Shown piece after piece: positions 1 to 7,861 of a stretch of DNA of 64,000 nucleotides. Under the pieces are notes generated by a model. The model ran no database searches. It was not told where the DNA came from and was given only the letters and a program-made list of their open reading frames with translations. Each line of letters opens with the position of its first letter. The stretch's first letter is position 1. This stretch comes from Kibdelosporangium persicum (GTDB lineage Bacteria; Actinomycetota; Actinomycetes; Mycobacteriales; Pseudonocardiaceae): positions 62,001 to 126,000 of the forward strand of contig NZ_JAAATY010000022.1 in assembly GCF_013280595.1 (NCBI RefSeq), written 5' to 3'. Position numbers and translations under genes: made by a program.

Positions 1-964
1 CGGGCAGGTCGAACACGATGCCCCGCCGGTCCGGCTCCTTGGCGAGGAATCGCACGAGCACCGAACCGTTCGCTCCGCCGATGTCGGCCACGACCGCACC
101 GGCGGGAAGCCGGTAGTCATCGAACATCCCGGCGCGCAGGCCGCCGGTCACGTTGGCCATCGTGCTCGTCTGCAACTCGACCAGCTCGGGTTTCTTGACG
201 ATCCAGTCGAAGAACGGCTCCCCGTAGTAGTGGTTGGCAGCCGTCTCGCCCGTGCGGACGTTGTGCAGCAGGTCGCTGAACGGGAGGTAGTGCGTCTCCA
301 TCCAGTACAGGGCAGCGGCTCGTGCGGAGTCCGGGCGGTTCGCGGACAGCGTCGCACCGAGCGGTGTGGTCTCGACGGTCCCGTCAGGCAGGTGCCGGAA
401 AACACCGACCGTGGCGAGGGACCGGATCAGCCTGCCCAACGGCTCCGGCTGCGCCCCACTGGCAGCCGCCAGATCAGCCACGGTCCTCGGCCCGTCGTCG
501 AGTCGCGTGGCGATGTCGAGCTTGGCCATGACGTACAGCGCCTGCGCGAGCTGGAACCCGCCGAGCAACTGGATCATCTGCATCGCCGGTGGAAGCGCGC
601 CACCGGGCTGTTCCTGTCCACCGGGGCCGCTCGGGTCGAGTACGTCGAACCGCTGAACCTCGTTGCGGATGCGCGGGCCCCACTTGGTGAGGAGCGCCGT
701 GACCACCGGCGTGGCCACGTGCCGATCGAGCGCCTCCTGGGACGTCCATTTCTCCAGCACGGTGACGATCCCGGCCGCCGCGTCCTCGACGCTGAACGAC
801 ATCAGCACGTTTCCCGGGTTCGCCGCCGCGACCGGGTACACCGTCCGCGCCTCGGCGATGAACGTCTCGAGATCACCGGGAGGAACGAAGACCCGGCCGG
901 CAAGAACCACGGTCGTCGGGGCGGCGTTCGTGTCCGCGGTGGCGGCATCCCGCACTGAGTTCAT
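1..964 (-). CDS. Antibiotic-monooxygenase / O-methyltransferase fusion (3' part outside window)
   Basis: The gene starts at ATG 964 and leaves the window at the left edge, so about 321 N-terminal residues are visible. Residues ~18-110 read as an antibiotic biosynthesis monooxygenase (ABM) fold: a beta-strand with VLAGRVFVPPG, then the VEDAAAGIVTVLEKW strand. A Methyltransf_2-type O-methyltransferase follows: a helical dimerisation segment (LLGGFQLAQALYVMAKLDIA, winged-helix DLAAASGAQPEPLGRLIR) and, near residue 290, the SAM-binding motif VVADIGGANGS. Enzymes of this methyltransferase class modify phenols or aromatic polyketides; ABM domains often act as cofactor-free oxygenases. Fusion of the two is inferred from one continuous frame. 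A purine-rich GAGAAGAGAG precedes the start. The palindrome at 986-1035 separates it from the upstream SDR gene on the same strand. The substrate cannot be told. Confidence 0.8.
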   Translation of the reverse strand, partial: MNSVRDAATADTNAAPTTVVLAGRVFVPPGDLETFIAEARTVYPVAAANPGNVLMSFSVEDAAAGIVTVLEKWTSQEALDRHVATPVVTALLTKWGPRIRNEVQRFDVLDPSGPGGQEQPGGALPPAMQMIQLLGGFQLAQALYVMAKLDIATRLDDGPRTVADLAAASGAQPEPLGRLIRSLATVGVFRHLPDGTVETTPLGATLSANRPDSARAAALYWMETHYLPFSDLLHNVRTGETAANHYYGEPFFDWIVKKPELVELQTSTMANVTGGLRAGMFDDYRLPAGAVVADIGGANGSVLVRFLAKEPDRRGIVFDLP

Positions 965-985
965 TGTTGTCTCTCTTCTCAGGAC

Positions 986-1035
986 CCCTCGTGAGTGTTT
1001 ATCAGGGTTAGAACACCGATAAACACTCACGAGGG
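986..1035. repeat. Palindromic repeat, copy 1
   Basis: Two 18-bp arms (CCCTCGTGAGTGTTTATC and its complement) flank a 14-nt centre, AGGGTTAGAACACC. It lies 21 nt upstream of the start codon at 964 and 30 bp downstream of the SDR stop, so on the minus strand it could be a terminator between the genes or part of the 5' leader of the methyltransferase gene. Three relatives occur in this window (47448, 54125, 58282). No T-tract follows it on the minus strand. Confidence 0.9.
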
Positions 1036-1065
1036 TGGGGTGTCAGGGGGAGGTGGGGAACGCGG

Positions 1066-1776
1066 TCACGCAGCGGCCGCTGTCTGCGGGTACAGGGCAC
1101 TGGGATCGAGGGCGAGCGCGGCTTTGACCTGTCGGCTGGCGTCGTCCACCAGGATCTCCAGCGCTCCGGCCGCCACGCCGTCGAGAGCGGTGCGCACGAC
1201 GTCGGCCGGGTCCAGCTTGTCCACGTCGTAACCAGCCGCCATGTCGGTGTCGACCAAACCCATGTGCAAGGCGGTGACCAAGGTGCCTTGACGGGCCAGT
1301 TCCAGGCGGGTGCCGTTGGTCAGCGCCCATTGCGCGGCCTTGGCGGACGCGTAGGAGTTCGCGCCGTCGTAGGAGAACCACGACATGGCCGACAGCACGT
1401 TGAGGACCGCGCCGCCCCCGTTCGCGGCGAGCACCGGCGCGAACGCGCGGGTCGTGTTCAACGTGCCCCAGAAGAGCGTCTCCAGCTCCAGCCGGATGTC
1501 GTCGAGATTCCCGTCGAGGTAGTTCTGGCTCAAGGAGACCCCGGCGTTGTTGATCAGCAGCGTGACGTCCGGCGACGCTGCCGCAGCCGCCGCGACGGAC
1601 GACGGGTCGGTGACGTCCAGCTGCAGAACATGTGCTCCGGCTATGTCGACACGTTCCGGATTGCGTGCCGTGGCGTAGACCTTCGTCGCCCCACGCTCAA
1701 GCAGTTGCTGTACGAAGTGACGGCCGATGCCACGGTTGGCACCAGTCACCAGCGCGACTACTCCCTTGATGTCCAT
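1066..1776 (-). CDS. Short-chain dehydrogenase/reductase
   Basis: This 236-residue protein has a classical SDR Rossmann fold: the nucleotide-binding motif TGANRGIG near residue 13, the NNAG strand motif near residue 76, and the catalytic YASAK (Tyr-x-x-x-Lys) near residue 142 preceded by the SAMSW serine region. It should oxidise or reduce a hydroxyl/carbonyl group with NAD(P)(H). A strong TAGGAGG site lies 5 nt before ATG 1776. It is the middle gene of a minus-strand run MerR, SDR, ABM-methyltransferase, separated from MerR by 141 bp. The order suggests a MerR-controlled oxidation/methylation function, but the substrate is unknown. Confidence 0.85.
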   Translation of the reverse strand: MDIKGVVALVTGANRGIGRHFVQQLLERGATKVYATARNPERVDIAGAHVLQLDVTDPSSVAAAAAASPDVTLLINNAGVSLSQNYLDGNLDDIRLELETLFWGTLNTTRAFAPVLAANGGGAVLNVLSAMSWFSYDGANSYASAKAAQWALTNGTRLELARQGTLVTALHMGLVDTDMAAGYDVDKLDPADVVRTALDGVAAGALEILVDDASRQVKAALALDPSALYPQTAAAA

Positions 1777-1917
1777 GAATTCCTCCTAGCCTGCGGTTGG
1801 GACAACGGCCGCAAAGCTAGGCACTGACATTGATGTGAGGGGCAACCGGGAGTGACGGGGTTCACACGCGCGAGCGGGTCGGCGGATGACGTCGGGGAGC
1901 CGCGGTGCGACTCCGGA

Positions 1918-2298
1918 TCACTGGCTGACCGCTGCCGCTTGCAGGGTCTCGCGGTGGGCCCGGTTCGCGGCGATGAGGTTGTCGAGCGAGTCGCGGGTGC
2001 GTTGCAGGTCGGCGATGTGGGCCGTCAGCCGGTCGCGTTCCAGCATCATTCGTTCGAAGGCGGCGTCCGAGTTGCCCTCGCTGGGGGATTCGACGCAGGG
2101 AAGCAGTTCGGCGATGGTACGGCTGGAGAGGCCGGCCGCGAACAGCCGCTGAATGAAGTCGACCCGCTCGATCTGGTCGGTCGTGTAGTGCCGTTGCCCG
2201 GTCGCGCTGCGGGTGCTGGCCAGCAGTCCCTGCTCCTCGTAGTAACGCAGGGACCGGATGCTCACGCCTGATCGTGATGCCAGTTCACCGATGCGCAT
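1918..2298 (-). CDS. MerR-family transcriptional regulator
   Basis: The 126-residue protein starts at ATG 2298, chosen because AGGAG sits 7 nt upstream and because MRIGELASRSGVS is the typical first line of MerR proteins. The winged helix (residues 1-70) carries SIRSLRYYEEQGLL and the RHYTTDQIERVDFI segment. A coiled-coil dimerisation helix follows (AAFERMMLERDRL to the end). There is no long C-terminal ligand domain and no cysteine cluster of the metal-sensing type, so it belongs with the small redox/drug-responsive members. It diverges from the monooxygenase gene at 2544 and lies upstream of the SDR, so both are candidate targets. Confidence 0.85.
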   Translation of the reverse strand: MRIGELASRSGVSIRSLRYYEEQGLLASTRSATGQRHYTTDQIERVDFIQRLFAAGLSSRTIAELLPCVESPSEGNSDAAFERMMLERDRLTAHIADLQRTRDSLDNLIAANRAHRETLQAAAVSQ

Positions 2299-2543
2299 AG
2301 CACGCTCCTGGGTGTGACATGCCCCGAAGGCTTCCACTGAGGCCGACATCGGATCTTAGCGCGGTTGACATGGCTTCCGCCGCCACCGCGTCTGGTCCGG
2401 GCGAAGCCACGCCCGGAGAACAGTGCGACAGCCGGTGATCCTTGCTGAAACTCGCCATTTTTTCTCAGGGCACGCCTCGTACTCTGACGGGCGCCTCCGA
2501 AATGTCACTCAGTAAGTCTTTTCTGTCATGCCTTAGGAGAACG

Positions 2544-2852
2544 ATGGGCAACGGTTACGTCACCATGGTCATACGCTTCGATGTGGCGCCGGAGAACCAG
2601 GCGAAGCTCGTGGAGCTCATGAGCGGGAGCCTCGGTGAGGTGCTCAGTCGTCAGGACGGATACATCGACGGGATGATCCTGCCCAGCGACGACGGAACAC
2701 ACGTCCTGAACTGCACCACGTGGCGCGACATGGACGCTGTGCAGGCGACCCGTGGCAACCCTGAAGCCAAGCGTTTCGCGGAGCTGATGGGCGCGATCTC
2801 GAAGCCCCATCCCGTCGCGTACTCACAACGCCGGGACTTTCCCAACGCCTGA
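2544..2852 (+). CDS. ABM-domain (antibiotic biosynthesis monooxygenase) protein
   Basis: The start at ATG 2544 is chosen over an upstream in-frame ATG because AGGAG lies 5 nt before it and the fold begins there. The protein is 102 residues, the usual size of a single dimeric alpha/beta ABM domain: VTMVIRFDVAPE strand, helix ENQAKLVELM, the GYIDGMILPS hairpin and LNCTTWRDMDA. Members act as cofactor-independent quinol or polyketide oxygenases. It is divergent from merR with a 245-bp intergenic region. It resembles the N-terminal domain of the fusion at 1-964 only as a fold relative. Confidence 0.75.
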   Translation: MGNGYVTMVIRFDVAPENQAKLVELMSGSLGEVLSRQDGYIDGMILPSDDGTHVLNCTTWRDMDAVQATRGNPEAKRFAELMGAISKPHPVAYSQRRDFPNA

Positions 2853-2927
2853 CGACGGGCGGACCCGGCCGATCATCGATCGACCGGGCCGGTTCCGGTC
2901 CGAAGGCCCCTGGCGTCGGCCAGGGCC

Positions 2928-5468
2928 CTAAAGCCGGGGATCGACTGGTTCCGACTCCAGTGCGAGCACGGCGAACACGCATTCGTGTACGCGCCAAAGC
3001 GGCTCGTTGCGGGCGACTCGGTCAAGGGCCTCCAGCCCGAGGGCATATTCCCGGCCGGCGAGCGACCGTTTGCGTCCCAGGCCACGTTGCCTGAGCCGCT
3101 TGATGTGGTGCGGCTCGGTGTAGTCCGGGCCGTAGATGATGCGCAGGTACTCCCGGCCACGGACCTTCATTCCCGGCTGCACCAGGCCTTTGGCACCGCG
3201 GACGAGGTTCGCGGCGGGCTTGACGACCATGCCTTCGCCACCGGCGCCGGTCATCTCCTCCCACCACGCGATGCCCGCGGCGACCGACTCTTCGGAGGTC
3301 GTGTCCACGAACAAGCGCTTGGTGGAAACGAACAGCGAAGGGTCCGCCGCGACCAGCCGGTCCGCGATGGCCAGATGCCAGGAATGGGGCTCGGTCGCGA
3401 ACGAGCGTCCCTCGGCGGCCAGCAGCTGGAACGGCGCCAGGCGGACGCCGTCCAGTCCGTCGACAGGCCAGCAGTAACGCCGGTAGGCGGCACGGAAACC
3501 AGCGGCGTTCGACGCCCGCGACCGCGTGGAAGCCAGCAGCGAACCGACATCCACGCCGCGGTCCTCGGCTGAGGACAACGCCGCCAGTGACGCCGAAAGG
3601 GCCGCCGAAGCCGCCGCACCGACCGGCGCGTACTGCCGGGTGATCAGCCCGCTTGCCTTGGCGCTCCACGGCATCAGCTCGGCGTCCAGCAGCAGCCAGT
3701 CCGTCCGGAGTTCGTCCCACAGGCCGTCGGCCGCGGCCCGGACGCGGGCAAGCAACTGCTCGGTCAACTCCGGCGAGAAGAACGACCGTCCGGTGCGGGT
3801 GTAGACCGCGCCCGCGCCGTCGATGCCGAACCGGGCCGCGCCGGAGTCCCGGCACACCAGCACGACCGCCCGGGAACCCATGTGCTTCTCCTCGCACACA
3901 ACGGACTGGACGCCGTCAGCGCGGTACCCCTCGAAGGCCTCACGGGGATGCTCCAGCACGTCAGGAAGCGGTGAAGTCGCGACCGGACTCATCGTCGGCG
4001 GCAGGTAGAGCAGCCACCGGGGGTCGACCGCGAACCGGCTCATCACCTCCAGTGCCGCCGCGGCCTGCTCCTCACGGACCGAAACGCGGCCGTGGTGCTG
4101 TGTCTCGACGATCCGGCGGCCGATCACGTCGTCCAGGTCGAGCACGTCGGGATCACGCCGGGCGACCGCGGGCGGCGGCAGCTCCGACGGGGGCAGCAAC
4201 GGCTTGGTTGGTTCGTACCAGACCTTGTGTGCGGCAACCGAGACGACTTCACGCTCCGGGTAACGCAAGGCGGTCAGCCGTCCACCGAACACGCATCCGG
4301 TGTCCAGGCACATGGTCCCGTTGATCCACTCCGCGACCGGCGTGGGGGTGTGTCCATATAGGACCATGGCGCGACCACGGTAGTCCTGTGCCCACGGGTA
4401 GCGCACCGGCAGGCCATACTCGTCCGTCTCGCCGGTGGTGTCGCCGTAGAGCGCGAAACTGCGGACCGCGCCCGACGCCCGGCCGTGGTAGTTCTCCGGC
4501 AGACCGGCGTGCGAGACCACGAGATTTCCGCCGTCCAGCACGTAATGCGCGATCAGGCCGCCGCAGAACGCCTCGACTCGCTTGCGGAACTCCTCGGGCT
4601 CCGCGCCCAGCTGCTCCAGCGACTCCGCAAGCCCGTGCGACACCCGGACATTGCGCCCGCGCAACGCCCGGACAAGCTTCTGCTCGTGGTTCCCGCAGAC
4701 GCACAAGGCGTTGCCCGCCTCGATCATGCCCATCGCCAGGCGCAGCACGCCAGGCGTGTCCGGGCCACGGTCGACGAGGTCGCCCACGAACACCGCGCGA
4801 CGCCCTTCCGGGTGCACGGCGCCGACCGGGCGGCCTTCGGCGTCCCGGTCCAGCACGTAGCCCAGCTTCTCGAGCAGTTCCTCCAGTTCGGCGCGGCAGC
4901 CGTGCACGTCGCCGATCACGTCGAACGGCCCGGTCTCGGACCGCTTGTCGTTCAGCAGCGGCTCGATCTCGATCTCGGCGGCCTCGACCTCCTCGGGCGT
5001 GCGCAGCACGTACACCCGCCGGAAGCCTTCCTTCTCCAACGACCGCAACGACTTCCGCAGCTCGTTGCGGTGCCGTCGGATGACGTGCGCGCCGAAGTCG
5101 CGGTCCGGTCGCGCCGCGTTGCGCTCGATGCACAGCCCTTCGGGCATGTCGAGCACGATCGCCACCGGCAGCACGTGGTGCTTCTTGGCCAAGGCGATGA
5201 GGTGACCACGCGACGTCCGCTGCACGTTCGTCGCGTCGATCACGGTCACCTTGCCCGCGGTCATCCGCTTGGCGGCGACGTAGTGCAACGCGTCGAACGC
5301 CGCCTCGGAGACGGTCTGGTCGTTCTCGTCGTCGGAGACCAGGCCGCGGAAGAAGTCGCTGGACAGCACCTGCGTCGACCGGAAGTGCTTGTGCGCGAAG
5401 GTGGACTTGCCTGAGCCGGACGCGCCGACGAGCACGACCAGTGCCATGTCTGGAATGGACAGTTTCAT
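2928..5468 (-). CDS. pnkp: Polynucleotide kinase-phosphatase-ligase, RNA repair
   Basis: This 846-residue protein has the three-module layout of bacterial Pnkp. Residues 1-170 form the 5'-OH polynucleotide kinase with P-loop GASGSGKST (15-23) and the IDATN motif. Residues ~180-410 form the 2',3'-phosphatase of the binuclear metallophosphoesterase class with GDVHG (186), GDLVDRG (229), GNHE (259), HAG (320) and GHT (372). The C-terminal half is an adenylyltransferase/ligase module with the lysine motif EEKHMGSR (Lys528) and GEGMVVKP. Family knowledge: it heals broken RNA ends, and Hen1 is needed for ligation and for 3'-terminal 2'-O-methylation. The start ATG 5468 overlaps the hen1 stop by ATGA, so the two are translationally coupled. 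All catalytic motifs appear intact. Confidence 0.95.
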   Translation of the reverse strand: MKLSIPDMALVVLVGASGSGKSTFAHKHFRSTQVLSSDFFRGLVSDDENDQTVSEAAFDALHYVAAKRMTAGKVTVIDATNVQRTSRGHLIALAKKHHVLPVAIVLDMPEGLCIERNAARPDRDFGAHVIRRHRNELRKSLRSLEKEGFRRVYVLRTPEEVEAAEIEIEPLLNDKRSETGPFDVIGDVHGCRAELEELLEKLGYVLDRDAEGRPVGAVHPEGRRAVFVGDLVDRGPDTPGVLRLAMGMIEAGNALCVCGNHEQKLVRALRGRNVRVSHGLAESLEQLGAEPEEFRKRVEAFCGGLIAHYVLDGGNLVVSHAGLPENYHGRASGAVRSFALYGDTTGETDEYGLPVRYPWAQDYRGRAMVLYGHTPTPVAEWINGTMCLDTGCVFGGRLTALRYPEREVVSVAAHKVWYEPTKPLLPPSELPPPAVARRDPDVLDLDDVIGRRIVETQHHGRVSVREEQAAAALEVMSRFAVDPRWLLYLPPTMSPVATSPLPDVLEHPREAFEGYRADGVQSVVCEEKHMGSRAVVLVCRDSGAARFGIDGAGAVYTRTGRSFFSPELTEQLLARVRAAADGLWDELRTDWLLLDAELMPWSAKASGLITRQYAPVGAAASAALSASLAALSSAEDRGVDVGSLLASTRSRASNAAGFRAAYRRYCWPVDGLDGVRLAPFQLLAAEGRSFATEPHSWHLAIADRLVAADPSLFVSTKRLFVDTTSEESVAAGIAWWEEMTGAGGEGMVVKPAANLVRGAKGLVQPGMKVRGREYLRIIYGPDYTEPHHIKRLRQRGLGRKRSLAGREYALGLEALDRVARNEPLWRVHECVFAVLALESEPVDPRL

Positions 5469-6862
5469 CGGGACACCTCGAACACGGCAAGCTGGGTCGG
5501 CGGGCCTACTTCCGGATCTTCTTGGCCGACCGGCAGGTAACGGACGGTGTAGCCGTAGCGTTGCGCCACGCCATCCGCCCACGTACGGAACTGGGCACGA
5601 GTCCACTCGAAACGGTGGTCCGAGTGGCGCATCCTGCCCACGGGCAAGGTCGGAAACCGGACGTTGTATTCGACGTTCGGCGTCGTGACCACGACCGTAC
5701 CCGGCCTTGCCGCACCGAAAACGCTGTACTCCAACGCAGGAAGGCGCGGCTCGTCGACGTGCTCGATCACCTCCATCAACACGGCGGCGTCGTACCCGGC
5801 GAGCGACTTGTCCACATAGGTCAAAGCGGATTGCCTGAGCGTCAGGCGGCTACGCACCCGTTCCGGAGTCCGCTCGAACCGTCGAGCGGCGACTTCCAGC
5901 GCACGCGCGGACACGTCCACACCGACGATCTCGGTGAAGGACGGCTCCTTGATCAAGTCACGCAGAAGCGCGCCACCGCCGCAACCGAGGTCGAGCACTC
6001 GGCGCGCACCGGCCGCTTTGAGCACGGCGACAACGCTTCCCCTGCGCTGCACGGCAAGCGGCACCGAGCGGTCCGGTTCCTCGGCGACCACCGGCTCGTC
6101 GAGCGCGTTGTCGAGCTGCTCTTCGTCGGATTCGTCCGCCTCCGCCAACCGGCTCAGCGCGAAGCGCACGTAGGCCTTGCGGTGCTTGAGGTACCGCTGA
6201 CTGATCAGCTCCCGCCTCGGATGGTCGGCCAGCCAGCCCTCACCCGCCCGCAGCAGCTTGCCGACCTCCTCCTCGGTCACCCAGTAATGCTTCGCGTTGT
6301 CCAGCACCGGCAACAGCACGTACAGGTGCCTGAGCGCTTCGGAAACGCGGTGGGTCCCGGTCAGCCGGACGTCCAGGTACGGCGAGTCGCCCCAGTCGGG
6401 GAACTCCGGGTCCAGCGGCACAGCCGTCGCGTCGACCTGCCAGCCGAGTGGTTCGAACAACGCCGTGACCAGGTCCGGACCACCGCGTGACGGCAGCGCC
6501 GGGAGGTGGACGGCCAGCGGGATGGCCGTGTCGGCGAGCTCCTGGTGCGACTTCGCGATGCCGTTCATCGCGGTCTTGAACACCGAGCTCAGCGCGACCG
6601 CCATCATCGACCCGGCGGCGTACGGCCGGTCGTTGACGTACTGGTTCAAGGTGAACGCACGGTCGTGCCTGCCACGGACCAACTCGACCGGGTCGATGTC
6701 GAGCAGCAGCGCCGCGGTGCATTCGTCCTCACGTGCCGTGGGGTAGAACACGTGCGCCGTGCCTGCCGCGACCGCGAACGACTGTGCCTTCTCGGGATGC
6801 TTGTGCAGCAGGAAGCCGAGGTCGGTCGCGGGCTGACGGGTCGTGGTCATGGTCAGGAGCAC
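5465..6862 (-). CDS. hen1: RNA 3'-terminal ribose 2'-O-methyltransferase Hen1
   Basis: The 465-residue protein starts at GTG 6862 (V-LLTMTTT, matching the usual LLT start of the family); no clear ribosome site is visible. Residues 1-240 are the bacterial Hen1 N-terminal domain (DLGFLLHKHPEK, HVFYPTA, CTAALLLDIDP). The C-terminal methyltransferase has VLDLGCGGGALL, the metal-binding EVIEHVDE segment, NVEYNVRFP and the HSDHRFEW histidines. It methylates the terminal 2'-OH of an RNA during repair so that the rejoined site cannot be cut again. It lies immediately upstream of pnkp with a 4-nt overlap, the standard arrangement. Confidence 0.93.
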   Translation of the reverse strand: MLLTMTTTRQPATDLGFLLHKHPEKAQSFAVAAGTAHVFYPTAREDECTAALLLDIDPVELVRGRHDRAFTLNQYVNDRPYAAGSMMAVALSSVFKTAMNGIAKSHQELADTAIPLAVHLPALPSRGGPDLVTALFEPLGWQVDATAVPLDPEFPDWGDSPYLDVRLTGTHRVSEALRHLYVLLPVLDNAKHYWVTEEEVGKLLRAGEGWLADHPRRELISQRYLKHRKAYVRFALSRLAEADESDEEQLDNALDEPVVAEEPDRSVPLAVQRRGSVVAVLKAAGARRVLDLGCGGGALLRDLIKEPSFTEIVGVDVSARALEVAARRFERTPERVRSRLTLRQSALTYVDKSLAGYDAAVLMEVIEHVDEPRLPALEYSVFGAARPGTVVVTTPNVEYNVRFPTLPVGRMRHSDHRFEWTRAQFRTWADGVAQRYGYTVRYLPVGQEDPEVGPPTQLAVFEVSR

Positions 6863-6930
6863 CGCGTGAGTGTCCCGCATCGGCGACCGGTTTTCACCCG
6901 GTTTCCGCGAAGGTCCGATGAGGACGGACG

Positions 6931-7716
6931 TCAGCCGCCGTGCGGATATCCCAGGGTGGAGCTGAGCCGGCGGGCGCCACCGATCACCATCTCGGCGAGT
7001 TGTTCCTTGGCTTCCTCGCGGAACCGCATCTCCGGGATGGTCAACGTCAGACTGCCGACCGCGACACAGTCCGCGCCGAGGATGGGCGCCGAGATGCCAC
7101 GCGAGCCGACGATCTTCTCGCCGCGGGAGAAGGCGTAGCCCTTCGCCCTGATCAGCGCCAGTTCCCGGCGCAGCGCGGCCGGGCTCGGCGGTTTCTCGCC
7201 GGAGCCGGGCGCGGGCGTGCGGTCGGCGAGGATGGCTTCGATCTCCTCCTCGGGCAGGAAGGCGAGGATCGCGCGGCCGGACGCACCCCACATCACCGAC
7301 ACGGGTGAGTTCAGCTCGATCCGGTACGAGAGCGGGTTCGGCGAGGTGTGCTCCGCCGCGTAGAACATCTCCCGGCGGCGCGGCAGGTACACACCCAGGA
7401 GACAGGCTTCCTCACTGCGCCTCACCACCTCGGCAAGGACCGGGCGGGCCAGCGCGACCAGGTCACGCTTGCTGGTCAGCAACGCGCCCAGCCGCTGGCA
7501 CTCCGCGGTGGGCCGCCAGCGCCGGGTGGCCGGGTCCGGTTCCAGCATGTCCTCCTTGGCCAGCAGATCCAGCAGCCGGTGCACGGTCGGGCGCGGCAGT
7601 CCCAGCTGCTCGGTCAGCTCGGCGACGCTGATGTCCCCAGGTGCCTCGACGACCGCGCGGAACACCGCCATGACACGCGCGACGGTCCCGCTCGGCGGCT
7701 CCACAGCGCTTCGCAT
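6931..7716 (-). CDS. IclR-family regulator of the adjacent catabolic operon
   Basis: This 261-residue protein begins at ATG 7716. The N-terminal winged helix (residues ~10-75) reads VARVMAVFRAV, GDISVAELTEQLGLPRPTVHRLLDLL. The C-terminal IclR effector (GAF-like) domain contains SEEACLLGVYLPRR, SVMWGASGRAILAF and RGISAPILG. Such proteins sense a small organic acid and usually control a divergent catabolic operon, which fits the MHS transporter operon starting at 7862. Operator-like palindromes fill the shared promoter region. hen1 lies 68 bp downstream on the same strand but is probably separately transcribed. Confidence 0.88.
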   Translation of the reverse strand: MRSAVEPPSGTVARVMAVFRAVVEAPGDISVAELTEQLGLPRPTVHRLLDLLAKEDMLEPDPATRRWRPTAECQRLGALLTSKRDLVALARPVLAEVVRRSEEACLLGVYLPRRREMFYAAEHTSPNPLSYRIELNSPVSVMWGASGRAILAFLPEEEIEAILADRTPAPGSGEKPPSPAALRRELALIRAKGYAFSRGEKIVGSRGISAPILGADCVAVGSLTLTIPEMRFREEAKEQLAEMVIGGARRLSSTLGYPHGG

Positions 7717-7727
7717 AGTGGACAAGC

Positions 7728-7830
7728 TTATCACTCAGCGGACATCCGTGAGCATTGACATCAGCGTATCGCCCGCCTAGCTTTAGCCCAATTCGTCCAC
7801 TCAATGAATGTTCTGTCCGCTGAGTGGACA
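7728..7830. promoter_or_regulatory. Repeated IclR operator-like sites in the divergent promoter region
   Basis: A 17-bp near-perfect palindrome, TGTCCGCTGAGTGGACA, lies at 7814-7830. A second copy in the other orientation, TTATCACTCAGCGGACA (7728-7744), matches its complement at 14 of 17 positions. A weaker half-site, GTCCACTCA, lies at 7795-7803, and AGTGGACA occurs again at 7717-7724 just before the IclR start. The spacing across one intergenic region fits autoregulation and control of the operon. Assignment to IclR is inference from position. Confidence 0.65.
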
Positions 7831-7861
7831 CTCGATCAAGGTTGATCGTGGGAGCCGAGTG

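Noticed and set aside
986-1035. The four palindromes as a CRISPR array
   Set aside because: The copies are kilobases apart, with no spacers or cas genes.
995-1231. Short frames starting MFIRV...INTHEG near several places (995, 46574-47488, 54166, 58291)
   Set aside because: The common peptide comes from translating the palindromic repeat, not from homologous proteins. True starts with ribosome sites lie inside the genes.
5465-7291. A longer Hen1 starting upstream of 6862
   Set aside because: The added residues overlap the IclR gene in another frame and do not fit the family's N-terminus.
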